Origin: Niallia circulans
GTDB taxonomy: Bacteria; Bacillota; Bacilli; Bacillales; Cytobacillaceae
Reading direction: 5' to 3'
DNA length: 64,000 nt
NCBI RefSeq assembly: GCF_003726095.1
Contig: NZ_CP026031.1
Coordinates: 5,111,204 to 5,175,203, forward strand
In this document: positions 34,935-43,790 of the stretch, in pieces
Numbering within the stretch: the first letter of the stretch is position 1
How the letters are laid out: every line of letters starts with the position of its first letter
Notes under the pieces: model-generated
The model's database searches: none
Seen by the model: the letters and a program-made list of their open reading frames with translations, nothing else
Told to the model about the DNA's origin: nothing
Translations under genes and position numbers: made by a program

Positions 34935-35882
34935 TTATTTAAACCATCCTTTTCTTTTGAACAATATAAACATGCCCACTCCTATGCTCACCATAACAAA
35001 TAATAGAAGGAAGTAGCCATATTTCCAGTGCAGCTCCGGCATATTTAAAAAATTCATTCCGTATAAGCCTGCTAAGAAACTTAGTGGCATAAAAATAGTT
35101 GTAATAACCGTAAGGATTTGCATAATTCGATTGGAATGATGAGAATTATAGGATAGATAACTATCCCTTATGTCTGTTGTTAATTCACGATTGGATTCAA
35201 TTAGTTCACTGATTTTTAATAAATGGTCATAGATATCAGAATAATATTCTCTTTTCATTAAGAGAGCAGCCAGTTTTTCCGTATTAATCATTTGATGTAA
35301 TAAATCTTTCATTGGGACGACTGTATGTCGCAAGGAAAGCAGCTGATGCCTAGTAGAAAATAATTCATCCAGCAATGCTTCCATCGTTTTATTAGTAGGA
35401 TTTTCATCGATTTCTGCGAGAGAATCCTCAATTTGATAGACAATAGGAAAATAATTATCTACGAGGTGATCGAGTAGCTGATAAAGAATCGTGTATTGTG
35501 TCCATGCTGCAGTTTCCTCTTTTAGTAACATTTCTTTTACGGCATTGACTTCCACAGAGGCATGATGATGGAAAGTAACGATAAAGTTTTTGCCCAAAAA
35601 AATATTAAGCTCGTCCTTCTTCACTGTTTTAGGGTTTAAACAATGAGTGACAAAAAAGGTATAGGTTTCAAAATAATCAATTTTAGGCCTTTGTAAATTA
35701 TGAAGACAATCTTCAATAGATAAGGGGTGAAAATTAAAAGGATGATGTAATTTTTCAATTTCCTCATCGATTGGCTGATCAAAGTCAACCCAAAACCATT
35801 CATAATCACCTGCAACTAGATCTTCAACGGAAAGATCAGTGAGTAGCTGCTTCTTTTTATTTATAGCGAGAGAATGAATCAT
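34935..35882 (-). CDS. corA: CorA-family magnesium transporter
   Basis: A 315-residue CorA protein with a large cytosolic N-terminal domain and two C-terminal helices. The selectivity motif YGMNF occurs at the end of helix 1 (ITTIFMPLSFLAGLYGMNFLNMPEL), and the basic tail FKRKGWFK follows helix 2. It forms a homopentameric Mg2+ (or Co2+/Ni2+) channel. AAGGAG lies upstream of the ATG. Two CorC/HlyC-type transporter genes, including an MpfA-like one, lie nearby at 37-40 kb, giving a Mg2+-related neighbourhood. Confidence 0.93.
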   Translation of the reverse strand: MIHSLAINKKKQLLTDLSVEDLVAGDYEWFWVDFDQPIDEEIEKLHHPFNFHPLSIEDCLHNLQRPKIDYFETYTFFVTHCLNPKTVKKDELNIFLGKNFIVTFHHHASVEVNAVKEMLLKEETAAWTQYTILYQLLDHLVDNYFPIVYQIEDSLAEIDENPTNKTMEALLDELFSTRHQLLSLRHTVVPMKDLLHQMINTEKLAALLMKREYYSDIYDHLLKISELIESNRELTTDIRDSYLSYNSHHSNRIMQILTVITTIFMPLSFLAGLYGMNFLNMPELHWKYGYFLLLFVMVSIGVGMFILFKRKGWFK

Positions 35883-36101
35883 ATCAATAACTCCTTTATA
35901 GGTGGTGTTATTAACTAGGATAGTTCATTTTGTTAGTTTACTACAATTAAAAACCTTTTTATGCAGAAATATCGGCTGAATCGTTTGGGGTTGGTCATTT
36001 CAAATATTTCTTCCTTTAAGCTAGCAGGAAATGAAACTTGCTCATCACATCTGCTATAATAAGTAGCAAAGAAGGAATGCTAGAAAATAGGAAGTGTTAG
36101 G

Positions 36102-36800
36102 ATGAAAATACTTGTAATCGAAGATAATGAGAGTGTTTGCTCCATGCTAGAAATGTTTTTCTTAAAAGAAGGCTATGAAGGAAAATTTATTCACAATGGA
36201 AAAGAAGCATTAGACTTTTTCCTAGAAAATCAAGACTGGGATATTATCATTATTGATTGGATGCTGCCAGGAATGGAAGGCGTTACGATTTGCCGTAAGA
36301 TTAGAGAAGTTAGTTCTGTTCCGATTATTATGCTTACCGCAAAAGACAGCGAATCAGATCAAGTGCTCGGCCTGGAGATGGGAGCAGATGATTATGTAAC
36401 AAAACCATTTAGTCCGTTGACGTTGATGGCTAGAATTAAAGCGGTAACGAGAAGATATCAAAAAGAAACAATGAACCAGGGTGATGATAAGTTTCTTACA
36501 ACAGAGCATTTTAAAATAAGTAAGGAAACAAGAGAAGTCATCTACAATAATAAAGTAATGACTAATCTAACACCGAAAGAATTTGATCTACTTTATTATT
36601 TAATCAGTAATCCAAAACAAGTTTTCACAAGGGAACAGCTATTAGATCGAGTGTGGGGCTATCAGTTCTATGGGGATGAGAGAACGGTAGATGTCCATAT
36701 CAAACGGTTAAGAAATAAGATTGGCACAAAGGAACAACCTTTTATCCATACTATTTGGGGTGTAGGTTATAAGTTTGATGAGTCAATGGTGAATGACTAA
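36102..36800 (+). CDS. OmpR-family response regulator (orphan)
   Basis: A 232-residue two-component regulator. The receiver domain has the acidic pocket Glu7-Asp8, the phosphoacceptor Asp52 (IIIIDWMLPG), and the conserved lysine in DDYVTKPFSP. The C-terminal winged helix (about 130-230) contains LTPKEFDLLYYLISN and GDERTVDVHIKRLRNKIG. No histidine kinase gene is adjacent on either side, which is unusual for this family. An extended -10 (TGCTATAAT) precedes it near 36052-36060. Targets unknown. Confidence 0.93.
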   Translation: MKILVIEDNESVCSMLEMFFLKEGYEGKFIHNGKEALDFFLENQDWDIIIIDWMLPGMEGVTICRKIREVSSVPIIMLTAKDSESDQVLGLEMGADDYVTKPFSPLTLMARIKAVTRRYQKETMNQGDDKFLTTEHFKISKETREVIYNNKVMTNLTPKEFDLLYYLISNPKQVFTREQLLDRVWGYQFYGDERTVDVHIKRLRNKIGTKEQPFIHTIWGVGYKFDESMVND

Positions 36801-36940
36801 AGAAGAAAATTTATTTCCACTCTGCTTAAATCTGTTAAGGCTATTTGAATGAACAGCTAGAAGGAGAACATAGCGTTAACGAGAACCTTATGGAAAGCGA
36901 AATGTTTTAGGCTGGGGAAGCTTCAAGATTAAAATAAATA

Positions 36941-36975
36941 CAAACCCAAACATCTCTGTACATTGTTTGGGTTTG
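36941..36975. terminator. bidirectional terminator
   Basis: CAAACCCAAACA and TGTTTGGGTTTG form a perfect 12-bp stem between the convergent response regulator and HlyC/CorC genes. Confidence 0.85.
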
Positions 36976-36996
36976 TTTAAGTTGGTATTAAATGTT

Positions 36997-38373
36997 TTAG
37001 GACACAATCTCAGCCTCAGACGAAGGAGAGGGGATAGATTGTTGCACTGAAATATGCTTTGTTTGCTGTGCCGGGAAATCGGATATTTTTTTTACTTCGA
37101 CGTATTTGATATGATGGTCCTCCATTTCTAAAATTTTAAAGGCGTAAGATTCGAACATAACCGTATCCCCTTCTGACGCTTCGTAATTAGAAGTGAGAAT
37201 CCAGCCGCCTAATGTATCGATGACTTCATCGTTTATATCTATTTGCAGTAAAGCATTTACTTCATTTATTAGCACCTTAGCATCCAAGATATAATGATTT
37301 TCCTTTATGGTGCGCACAGTAGGGACTTCTTCCTGATCAAATTCATCCCATATATCGCCGACAATTTCCTCAATAATATCTTCCACCGTAACTAATCCAG
37401 ATGTTCCACCATACTCATCCATTAAGATGGCCATATGAATACGATCTTTTTGCATTTTTAACAATAGATCTTGAATAGGATAGGTTTCAATTACACGGAT
37501 GACAGGCCTTATATATGGTTTTAATGTTTTAGTCGTTAGATTTCTTGATTTAAGCAATTCTGTCATGATTTCTTTTACATTAATCATGCCGATAATATGA
37601 TCTTTATCCCCATCTGTGATTGGATATCGAGTAAATTGTTCTTTTTGGATAAGGTTAAGCAACTCCTCTAATGTACTTGATTGTTCAAGAGAAGCAATTT
37701 CTGTTCGTGGAACCATAATTTCTTTAGCTATTCGATCATCAAAATCAAAAATATTATTTACATATTTAAACTCCGATTGGTTGATTTCACCGTTTTTATA
37801 ACTTTCAGAGACAATAATCCGAAGTTCTTCTTCTGTATGCGCTAACTCATGCTCTGAAACAGCCTTTAATCCAAACATTCTTGTAATAATTCTAGAGGAG
37901 CCATTCAAGGTCCATATAAAGGGATAAAGCAGTTTATAAAATAGGATTAATGGTTTTGCTACCCATAAAGTAATTTGTTCTGCCTTATGAATCGCGAATG
38001 TTTTGGGAGCAAGTTCACCGACTACTACATGTAAAAAAGTAATGAAGGCGAATGCTAAAGAGAAGGATAAGACGGTTATTACTGTAGCAGGAACATGGAT
38101 AATTTGTAGTAATGGTGCTAAAACGTGCTGGACTGTTTCTTCGCCAATCCAACCAATACCGAGCGCTGTAACAGTTATACCTAATTGGCAGGCAGATAAG
38201 TATTCATCGAGATTGCTAGTAACCTTTTTGGCGGAAAGGGCATTTTTACGACCTTCCTCTATAAGCTGATTAATCCTTGAACTACGAACTCTAATAATAG
38301 CAAACTCTGATGCTACAAAAAAAGCAGTCAAAGCAATTAAAATGGCTATTATAACCAAGTTAAATATGTCCAA
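36997..38373 (-). CDS. CNNM/CorC-type transporter, MpfA (YhdP)-like
   Basis: A 458-residue hemolysin-family protein with an N-terminal CNNM/DUF21 membrane domain of three to four helices (residues 1-190), two CBS domains (about 215-335; IMVPRTEIASLEQSSTLEE, TRYPITDGDKDHIIG, MAILMDEYGGTSGLVTVED) and a C-terminal CorC_HlyC domain (350-435). B. subtilis MpfA (YhdP) of this family mediates Mg2+ efflux, and this protein and its paralogue at 38.9-40.2 kb are similar candidates. The TTG start has its AAGGA ribosome binding site buried in a hairpin, and a leader of several hundred bases precedes it. Confidence 0.9.
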   Translation of the reverse strand: MDIFNLVIIAILIALTAFFVASEFAIIRVRSSRINQLIEEGRKNALSAKKVTSNLDEYLSACQLGITVTALGIGWIGEETVQHVLAPLLQIIHVPATVITVLSFSLAFAFITFLHVVVGELAPKTFAIHKAEQITLWVAKPLILFYKLLYPFIWTLNGSSRIITRMFGLKAVSEHELAHTEEELRIIVSESYKNGEINQSEFKYVNNIFDFDDRIAKEIMVPRTEIASLEQSSTLEELLNLIQKEQFTRYPITDGDKDHIIGMINVKEIMTELLKSRNLTTKTLKPYIRPVIRVIETYPIQDLLLKMQKDRIHMAILMDEYGGTSGLVTVEDIIEEIVGDIWDEFDQEEVPTVRTIKENHYILDAKVLINEVNALLQIDINDEVIDTLGGWILTSNYEASEGDTVMFESYAFKILEMEDHHIKYVEVKKISDFPAQQTKHISVQQSIPSPSSEAEIVS

Positions 38374-38828
38374 ATAAATTTCCTTATCTCGTTTACCGAG
38401 TAAGGAGTCACCTCCTGATTATTTCAGATTGAAATGAGTGAAATCTCTATCGAGTACAATCTCGTAATAAAGTTCTTTAATTTCCGCAGATAATCACAAT
38501 TTTTCCAGATGCGAGAATGCTCAAGTGATTATATTTTATCAAAAGATTTAGGTTCATAAAGTAGGTCCGATGCGGAAGCTAGTATAATAATCGTTTGCAT
38601 GAAAGAATTAATATGAAGTTCTTTATTTAGATAAACAATCCCATTATACCACCTCGCAATTGTTTAATTTTACTAATTATTATACGGTAAGCCAAACTAT
38701 CAAGTCAAACTTGACAACGATTACTTTTTTAAATTTTCTGTCTATAATATAAATAGATAAGAAAAGCGGAATTTCATGTTAATTGTCTATTTATTTCCTA
38801 AGGTATAAAAGAGGAGGGAATAAAAGTG
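38374..38828. other. long 5' leader and intergenic region of the MpfA-like gene
   Basis: No gene. On the minus strand a TATAAT at about 38651-38656 could start a leader of about 280 bases. The leader contains an ATAATCAC...GTGATTAT stem (about 38484-38530) and two AAAGAACTT elements near 38465 and 38620. Immediately before the gene it contains the ribosome-binding-site hairpin listed separately. A plus-strand TTGACA near 38709 has no good -10 partner. Confidence 0.45.
38381..38415 (-). promoter_or_regulatory. ribosome-binding-site sequestering hairpin of the MpfA-like gene
   Basis: In the mRNA TCCTTA-CTCG pairs with CGAG-TAAGGA around GTAAA, burying the only good ribosome binding site (AAGGA, 7 bases from the TTG). 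Just upstream GGAG-GTGA-CTCC can form a competing hairpin that uses the same CTCC. This looks like a translational switch. Confidence 0.5.
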
Positions 38829-38869
38829 GTACGATGAATCGCTCTTTCACAAGAAACGACTCATCGTAC
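38829..38869 (-). terminator. hairpin after the second CorC-type gene
   Basis: GTACGATGA-TCG and CGA-TCATCGTAC form a strong stem 10 bp beyond the stop. The following T-run is short, so termination strength is uncertain. Confidence 0.55.
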
Positions 38870-38879
38870 GGCAAGAAGC

Positions 38880-40217
38880 TTATTTTTCTTCTGTTAAGTG
38901 AGCAGGTATTTTTTGAACATCAAAGGTGAAAATATGCTGTCGAATCATTTTATCAATCTTGAATAAGCAGCCATTGTATTCGATTGTTTCCCCTTTTTTT
39001 AAATTCGGATTTTGATATAAAATCCATCCACCAAGTGTATGAATATCTTCTCGATCGATTGATAGTGATAATACCTTATTTACCTCTGTTAAGGGAAGCT
39101 TGGAATCAAGAATATAGTGATGATCATTAATTTTTTGAATAAGAGGCGTTTCCTCTTCATCAAATTCATCTCTAATCTCACCAACAATTTCTTCTAAGAT
39201 ATCTTCTGCGGAAATTAGACCAGCTGTTCCACCAAACTCATCATGAAGAATAGCAATAGATGTTCTTTCCTTCTGCATCTTCAAGAAAACAGCTTGAATT
39301 GGAGTTGTTTCGATTATATGAATAATCGGCTGTGCATAGTCCGATAATGATTTATTTTCATAACCTTCATTTTTTAACCAGTCCGTTAGTAATTGTTTAA
39401 TATGGATAAAGCCAATAATGCTATCTTTATCATCATTTTTGGTAAGTGGATACCTCGTATAGCGTTCTTTTTGAATGATATTTATTGCTTCATCAATGGA
39501 TAAATGGTCTGATAAAGTAACCATTTCTGTTCTTGGAATCATAATTTCATTTGCTAGCCGGTTATCAAAAGCAAAAATACGATTAACATAGTTGTATTCA
39601 GATAAACTAATTTCTCCATTATTGTAACTTTCCTTTAGTACAATCTGCAGTTCTTCTTCTGACAAGGCGTCACTATTGGTTGTAGGATTGGTAATTCCCC
39701 ATAACTTCGCCACTTGTCTTGATGATTTATTAAGAATCCATATAAAAGGATACATAATGTTATAAAACCAGATTAATGGTTTACTCACTAATAAAGAGAC
39801 CTTCTCTGTAAGGATAATAGCAACAGACTTCGGAAAGAGCTCTCCAATCACTACATTAATATATGTAATAATAGAAAAAGATAAAACAAAGGCTAAACCT
39901 TGTGATAAAGCAGCTGGTACAGCCAACTCATTCATTAAAGGTTGAATCAATTTTAAAATAGTAGGTTGTCCCAACCAGCCTAATCCTAAAGAAGTAATAG
40001 TAATTCCTAATTGGCAAGCCGAAAGATAAGCATCAATATTCTCAATGATTTTTTTTACAGTACGCGCATTTTTATGTCCTTCTTCTACAAGCTGTTCAAT
40101 CCTTGCAGGTCGCACACGAACAATAGAGAATTCTGTTGCTACAAAAAAAGCTGAAAAAGCAGTTAGTATGACAATTAATAGTAGTTGCATTCCAATCATA
40201 ATTTCGTTCATCACCAT
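38880..40217 (-). CDS. CNNM/CorC-type transporter, second paralogue (YhdT-like)
   Basis: A 445-residue paralogue of the protein encoded at 36997-38373, with the same order: CNNM membrane domain (residues 1-190), CBS pair (IMIPRTEMVTLSDHLSIDE, TRYPLTKNDDKDSIIG, IAILHDEFGGTAGLISAED) and CorC_HlyC C-terminus. B. subtilis also carries two nearby copies, yhdP and yhdT. Several ATG codons crowd the start (M-V-M-N-E-I-M) and no strong ribosome binding site is seen, so the exact start is uncertain. A role in Mg2+ or other cation export is inferred from family only. Confidence 0.87.
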   Translation of the reverse strand: MVMNEIMIGMQLLLIVILTAFSAFFVATEFSIVRVRPARIEQLVEEGHKNARTVKKIIENIDAYLSACQLGITITSLGLGWLGQPTILKLIQPLMNELAVPAALSQGLAFVLSFSIITYINVVIGELFPKSVAIILTEKVSLLVSKPLIWFYNIMYPFIWILNKSSRQVAKLWGITNPTTNSDALSEEELQIVLKESYNNGEISLSEYNYVNRIFAFDNRLANEIMIPRTEMVTLSDHLSIDEAINIIQKERYTRYPLTKNDDKDSIIGFIHIKQLLTDWLKNEGYENKSLSDYAQPIIHIIETTPIQAVFLKMQKERTSIAILHDEFGGTAGLISAEDILEEIVGEIRDEFDEEETPLIQKINDHHYILDSKLPLTEVNKVLSLSIDREDIHTLGGWILYQNPNLKKGETIEYNGCLFKIDKMIRQHIFTFDVQKIPAHLTEEK

Positions 40218-40518
40218 TCTTTTGTTGTCAAAGAAGTATTAGTTTACAATTTTTTTATATCCTAAAGCTTCTATTTTCTTATATTATACCTTTTCTTTTA
40301 TAAAATAAAATCTTGGAAGATAAAGAGAGGAAGAGGATTCAAGCGATTCTTTGTTAGTATTCCACTCTTAACGGGCAATAAAACGGCTTAAAATAGAAAA
40401 TGTGTGTTAGTAAAACTTGCCCGTAAAGATAGTTAAGTGCAATAAACTTCCAGTAAGAGGAGAAATACGTCCTGCAGATAAAAATTTCTTTATCCACATG
40501 TATATGTGGAATAGAAAT
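40218..40518. other. intergenic region
   Basis: No gene or RNA motif recognised. AT-rich, containing presumably the promoter of the second CorC-type gene. A CACATG-TATA-CATGTG palindrome lies at about 40495-40510, just beyond the GNAT stop. Confidence 0.45.
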
Positions 40519-41070
40519 CTAATATTTGGCTGCCCATTCTCTGGCTAGCATGCTATAGGAATAAAGATCATGGAAATGGTCATAAAGAAATTCGCCATCT
40601 CTGATTATTCCTTCTTTTTTAAAGGAAAGCTTCTCAGGAATTGCTTGGCTTTTGCCATTTTTTACCCCGCATTGTATTTCGATTCTGTTTAGCTTTAAAT
40701 AATAAAACGCATAATTTAAGATAGCGACAACACATTTTGTCATAATGCCATGCCCTTGTGCATCTTCAGCTAAAAAATAGCCGATGCTAGCTTTGCGACT
40801 TGCCCAATCAATTTGTTGTAATGTGACCATACCTACTAATTTACCATTAAAAAAAATACCTGCATTTAGTTCTGTTTGCTCTGTGAAAAGTTGATGCCAA
40901 ATGGGAATGATGGTTTGATATTGATAAGGAGAAGTTATTTGATCCACCCATGGAAGCCATTTTCTTAAATAATTTCTATTTTTATTCACTAATTGAAATA
41001 GTTCATGAGAGTCCGTCCGCTCTAATAAACGTAATCTAATCTGTTGATCTACAAATATATTAAACAACAT
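40519..41070 (-). CDS. GNAT acetyltransferase, YdaF/RimJ-RimL type
   Basis: A 183-residue acetyltransferase resembling B. subtilis YdaF in length and sequence (IRLRLLERTDSHELFQLV at the start, IGYFLAEDAQGHGIMTKCVV as the acetyl-CoA loop, NRIEIQCGVKNGKSQAIPEKLSFKKEG at the end of the fold). RimJ/RimL relatives acetylate N-termini of ribosomal proteins, but the target here is unknown. The ATG has AGGATGACC upstream. Monocistronic. Confidence 0.87.
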   Translation of the reverse strand: MLFNIFVDQQIRLRLLERTDSHELFQLVNKNRNYLRKWLPWVDQITSPYQYQTIIPIWHQLFTEQTELNAGIFFNGKLVGMVTLQQIDWASRKASIGYFLAEDAQGHGIMTKCVVAILNYAFYYLKLNRIEIQCGVKNGKSQAIPEKLSFKKEGIIRDGEFLYDHFHDLYSYSMLAREWAAKY

Positions 41071-41237
41071 TGGTCATCCTTTCTAATTTTCTAAGAAGGA
41101 GATATCGTTGTATTTTATGCGTAGAAAAGAATTTGGCTCGCAAACTTTCCGATTCTTACATGAATCCACTAAAAATTAGGCATTTTACTAATTTTATTTC
41201 TGTAAAAATATTTATAAAAAAATTACAAATAAAGGCT

Positions 41238-41263
41238 TAAAAATGGGTAGAAATTACCGATAT
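41238..41263 (+). promoter_or_regulatory. sigma-D promoter of the chemoreceptor gene
   Basis: TAAA (41238-41241) and ACCGATAT (41256-41263) are separated by 14 bp, close to the sigma-D consensus TAAA-N15-GCCGATAT used by motility genes. A near-match to a CcpA site (TGAAAGCGTTTTAA, 41298-41311) lies just downstream. Confidence 0.7.
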
Positions 41264-41378
41264 TAAAGACATAGAGAAAAAACTAAGTTATTATATGTGA
41301 AAGCGTTTTAAGAATATCTAAAAGTGTTGCTAAGGAAATGGCCCCTTATTATGGACGGCGGAAGAGAGGATGTTTCAA

Positions 41379-42677
41379 ATGAAAAAGAAAGATAGTTTTA
41401 AAGTAAAATCGCTTATTGGATTTAATATGCTTATCCTTATAACTACATGTATTAGTGCTTTTAGCGGATTTTTTATTGCTAAAAACGAAAACTTGCAAGG
41501 CTTGTTTTCCTTCACTTATAGTGATTATTTAATCATAGTAGCTGCAGTAATTATTCTTACTATATTAAGCGCACTTGTTTTTAATGTGTTAATGATGGGG
41601 AAATTAAAAGCCTTATCCCGTCTTAATGACAAGGTACATAGGTTGGCACATGGTGATTTATCTGTTGAATTCAAAGATACTTCGAAAGATGAAATTGGCC
41701 AGCTGAATCGTTCTATTAGCCAATTGCAAGAAAAGTTTTCCTTTCTTGTTTCAAGCTTGAAAAATGTAAATGAAACAGGAATAAGTCAAGCAAGTGATGT
41801 ATCTGTAATTGCTGAAGAAACATTGGCAAGTGCCGAAGAAATTGGTAGAGCAATGGCTGAAATTGCTGAGGGCGCTGTTAGCCAGGCTTCCGAATTAGAA
41901 GAAGTGAAAAGAGAAATAGATAGCTTAACCAATTCCATCGACAATATGGAAGGGAAAAATCAAATCATTAAGAAAGCAACTGAAAATGCTCAAGAAGCAT
42001 CACATAATGGACAAAAGACCATTAATACTTTAAAAATTTGTAATGAAAATGCTAGCAAATCAACGAATGAGGTAAGTATTGGAATTAGTGGATTATATCA
42101 AAAGGTCTTAGATATCTCTAAAATTACTTCAACTATTAATAGAATAGCAGAACAAACAAACTTGCTTGCTTTAAATGCTAGTATTGAAGCTGCTAGAGCA
42201 GGTGAGCATGGAAAAGGTTTCTCGGTTGTTGCCAATGAAGTGCGTAATTTAGCTGAAGAGACCAATTCGGCTACTAAACAAATTCAAGATATGATTCAAA
42301 ATATCGAGAAAGAAATGGAAAGCACGGTTATGTCCATTTATGAAACAACCAATCAAACCGCTGAATTAGATGTTGCCGTAAAGGATACGGAAAAAGAATT
42401 TACAGCGATTGCTAGAGCTGTAATTAATAGTATTGAAGCAGTGAAAGAAATGACAGTAGAGTTAAACCGAGTTGTAGAGCAAAATAATCATATTTCTAGC
42501 TCTATTGCAAAAGTATCAGAAGTATCAGAGTCAGTTGCGGCAGCAGTGGAACAAATTGCTTCTAGTACAGATGAACAAACTTCTGCTATTGGAAATGTCG
42601 CAAAAACAGCAGAAATAATGAAGAGCAGTAACGAGGAATTAAAGGATTCACTGACGAAATACAATCTAGCAAAATAA
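41379..42677 (+). CDS. methyl-accepting chemotaxis protein without an extracellular sensor domain
   Basis: A 432-residue chemoreceptor. Two N-terminal helices (about 12-32 and 45-67) are joined by a loop of only about 15 residues, so there is no extracellular ligand domain. A HAMP domain follows ([20 protein letters not shown]), and then the signalling domain with the strictly conserved hairpin tip ([39 protein letters not shown] in segments). It probably senses membrane state or an internal signal and talks to CheA-CheW. ATG at 41379 has AGAGAGGA 7 bp upstream. The ATG three codons earlier is too close. A sigma-D promoter lies about 115 bp upstream. Confidence 0.9.
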   Translation: MKKKDSFKVKSLIGFNMLILITTCISAFSGFFIAKNENLQGLFSFTYSDYLIIVAAVIILTILSALVFNVLMMGKLKALSRLNDKVHRLAHGDLSVEFKDTSKDEIGQLNRSISQLQEKFSFLVSSLKNVNETGISQASDVSVIAEETLASAEEIGRAMAEIAEGAVSQASELEEVKREIDSLTNSIDNMEGKNQIIKKATENAQEASHNGQKTINTLKICNENASKSTNEVSIGISGLYQKVLDISKITSTINRIAEQTNLLALNASIEAARAGEHGKGFSVVANEVRNLAEETNSATKQIQDMIQNIEKEMESTVMSIYETTNQTAELDVAVKDTEKEFTAIARAVINSIEAVKEMTVELNRVVEQNNHISSSIAKVSEVSESVAAAVEQIASSTDEQTSAIGNVAKTAEIMKSSNEELKDSLTKYNLAK

Positions 42678-42685
42678 TAAATAGG

Positions 42686-42723
42686 AAAGCCTTGTTTTCT
42701 ATGGAGAACATAGGCTTTTTTTA
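42686..42723 (+). terminator. terminator after the chemoreceptor gene
   Basis: AAGCCT-TTTTCT and AGAAC-AGGCTT form an imperfect stem followed by TTTTTTT. Confidence 0.8.
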
Positions 42724-42914
42724 TGGTTATTTATCCTTTTTATTTACTAGTTCCTTTTTTAGGAAGTAAAGCAAATATTTAGTCAAATAAAATAGGGGAT
42801 AAAAATTAATTTTAAATAACAAATAGTTTTAAATTGAAATTTGTATAAAGGAAGCTTATAATATAATAGATATGGTGTAAAATTACACATAACTAATAAG
42901 GGAATGAAGAAACT

Positions 42915-43367
42915 TTGACTAGAGAAGAAATTATTGAGAGTGTATCAGAAAAGATGAGATTAATACGCACAGAAGCGGGATATACCCAAGATAAAATGGC
43001 AGAGGTCATTGGCTTATCAAAAAAGACGTTAGTGCAAATTGAGAAAGGTAGGCTATATGCTGGCTGGTCGACTGTAGTAGCAGTTTGCGCACTCTTTAGA
43101 GAAACCGAAACAGTTCGCTTCTTATTTGGTAATGAACCTTTAGAGGTGTTGGAGACCGTTGCTCGTGATGGAATGGATTACCGAAAAGAGAAAACATTGG
43201 GCGGAAAAGTATGGTGGAGAGAAGTAGAAAAAAAGAACGGGTTTATTCTGCAGCAGAATATCATTAGTCAGCATTTTCGTATCATTGATGAAGATCATTT
43301 CCGGATTTTTTCTAGCTTTGATGAAAAAGAATCAAAAGATCGTTTTAAGGAACTTTTAGGGGAATAA
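42915..43367 (+). CDS. XRE-family helix-turn-helix regulator
   Basis: A 150-residue regulator with a Cro/CI helix-turn-helix at residues 12-68 (RLIRTEAGYTQDKMAEVIGL, then SKKTLVQIEKGR) and a C-terminal region of about 75 residues that I do not recognise (EKTLGGKVWWREVEKKNGF). TTG start with GGGAATGAAG upstream, moderately good. It stands alone, 420 bp before the MFS gene. Target unknown. Confidence 0.82.
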   Translation: MTREEIIESVSEKMRLIRTEAGYTQDKMAEVIGLSKKTLVQIEKGRLYAGWSTVVAVCALFRETETVRFLFGNEPLEVLETVARDGMDYRKEKTLGGKVWWREVEKKNGFILQQNIISQHFRIIDEDHFRIFSSFDEKESKDRFKELLGE

Positions 43368-43790
43368 GCACAGTGAAATGAGATATAGGCTGTTTTTAAA
43401 TTAATCTTGAATACCTTACCAATTCAAGGCTAATTTAGGGACAGCCTATTTGTTTTGGAGAAAAAGGGATATCTCCGTTCCAGTTTTGCTTGCGAAGGGG
43501 TACAGAAGCATTCTCTATGCCCGAAAGAAAGAGAAGCAAAGAAAAAAAGGGAAAAGAGGACCGGTCTCTGTTACCGAAAGAAAGCAGAACAAAGAAAAAT
43601 GGGAACAGAGAAGCACAGCCTCCCGCCTTGCAGATAAAGTTCCTTACACAAGTGAAAAGGAGGGGCATCAGCCTTTATAATGGAATTTCTTTCCGTCTGC
43701 AGACCGACGAAGAAACCATCGGATGTATGTTCTTAATTCAATGGATGAAAGCTAAAATGAACTCATCAACTAAAGGATGAGGGATAATAG
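43368..43790. other. purine-rich intergenic region with a two-copy 53-bp repeat
   Basis: CCGAAAGAAAG...CAAAGAAAAA...GGGAA..AGAG occurs at 43521 and again at 43574, a 53-bp period with substitutions. The style resembles the 52-bp repeat at 366-600. Open frames in three phases on the plus strand and one on the minus strand reflect this low complexity, not genes. The 10 bases GGATGAGGGA before 43791 serve the MFS gene. Confidence 0.6.

Noticed and set aside
38690..38760. Plus-strand TTGACA with nearby GTCAA-AC-TTGAC inverted repeat
   Set aside because: No -10 at proper spacing and no gene downstream on that strand.
43435..43780. Overlapping small frames on both strands before the MFS gene
   Set aside because: Purine-rich low-complexity DNA gives open frames in several phases; no conserved protein is seen.
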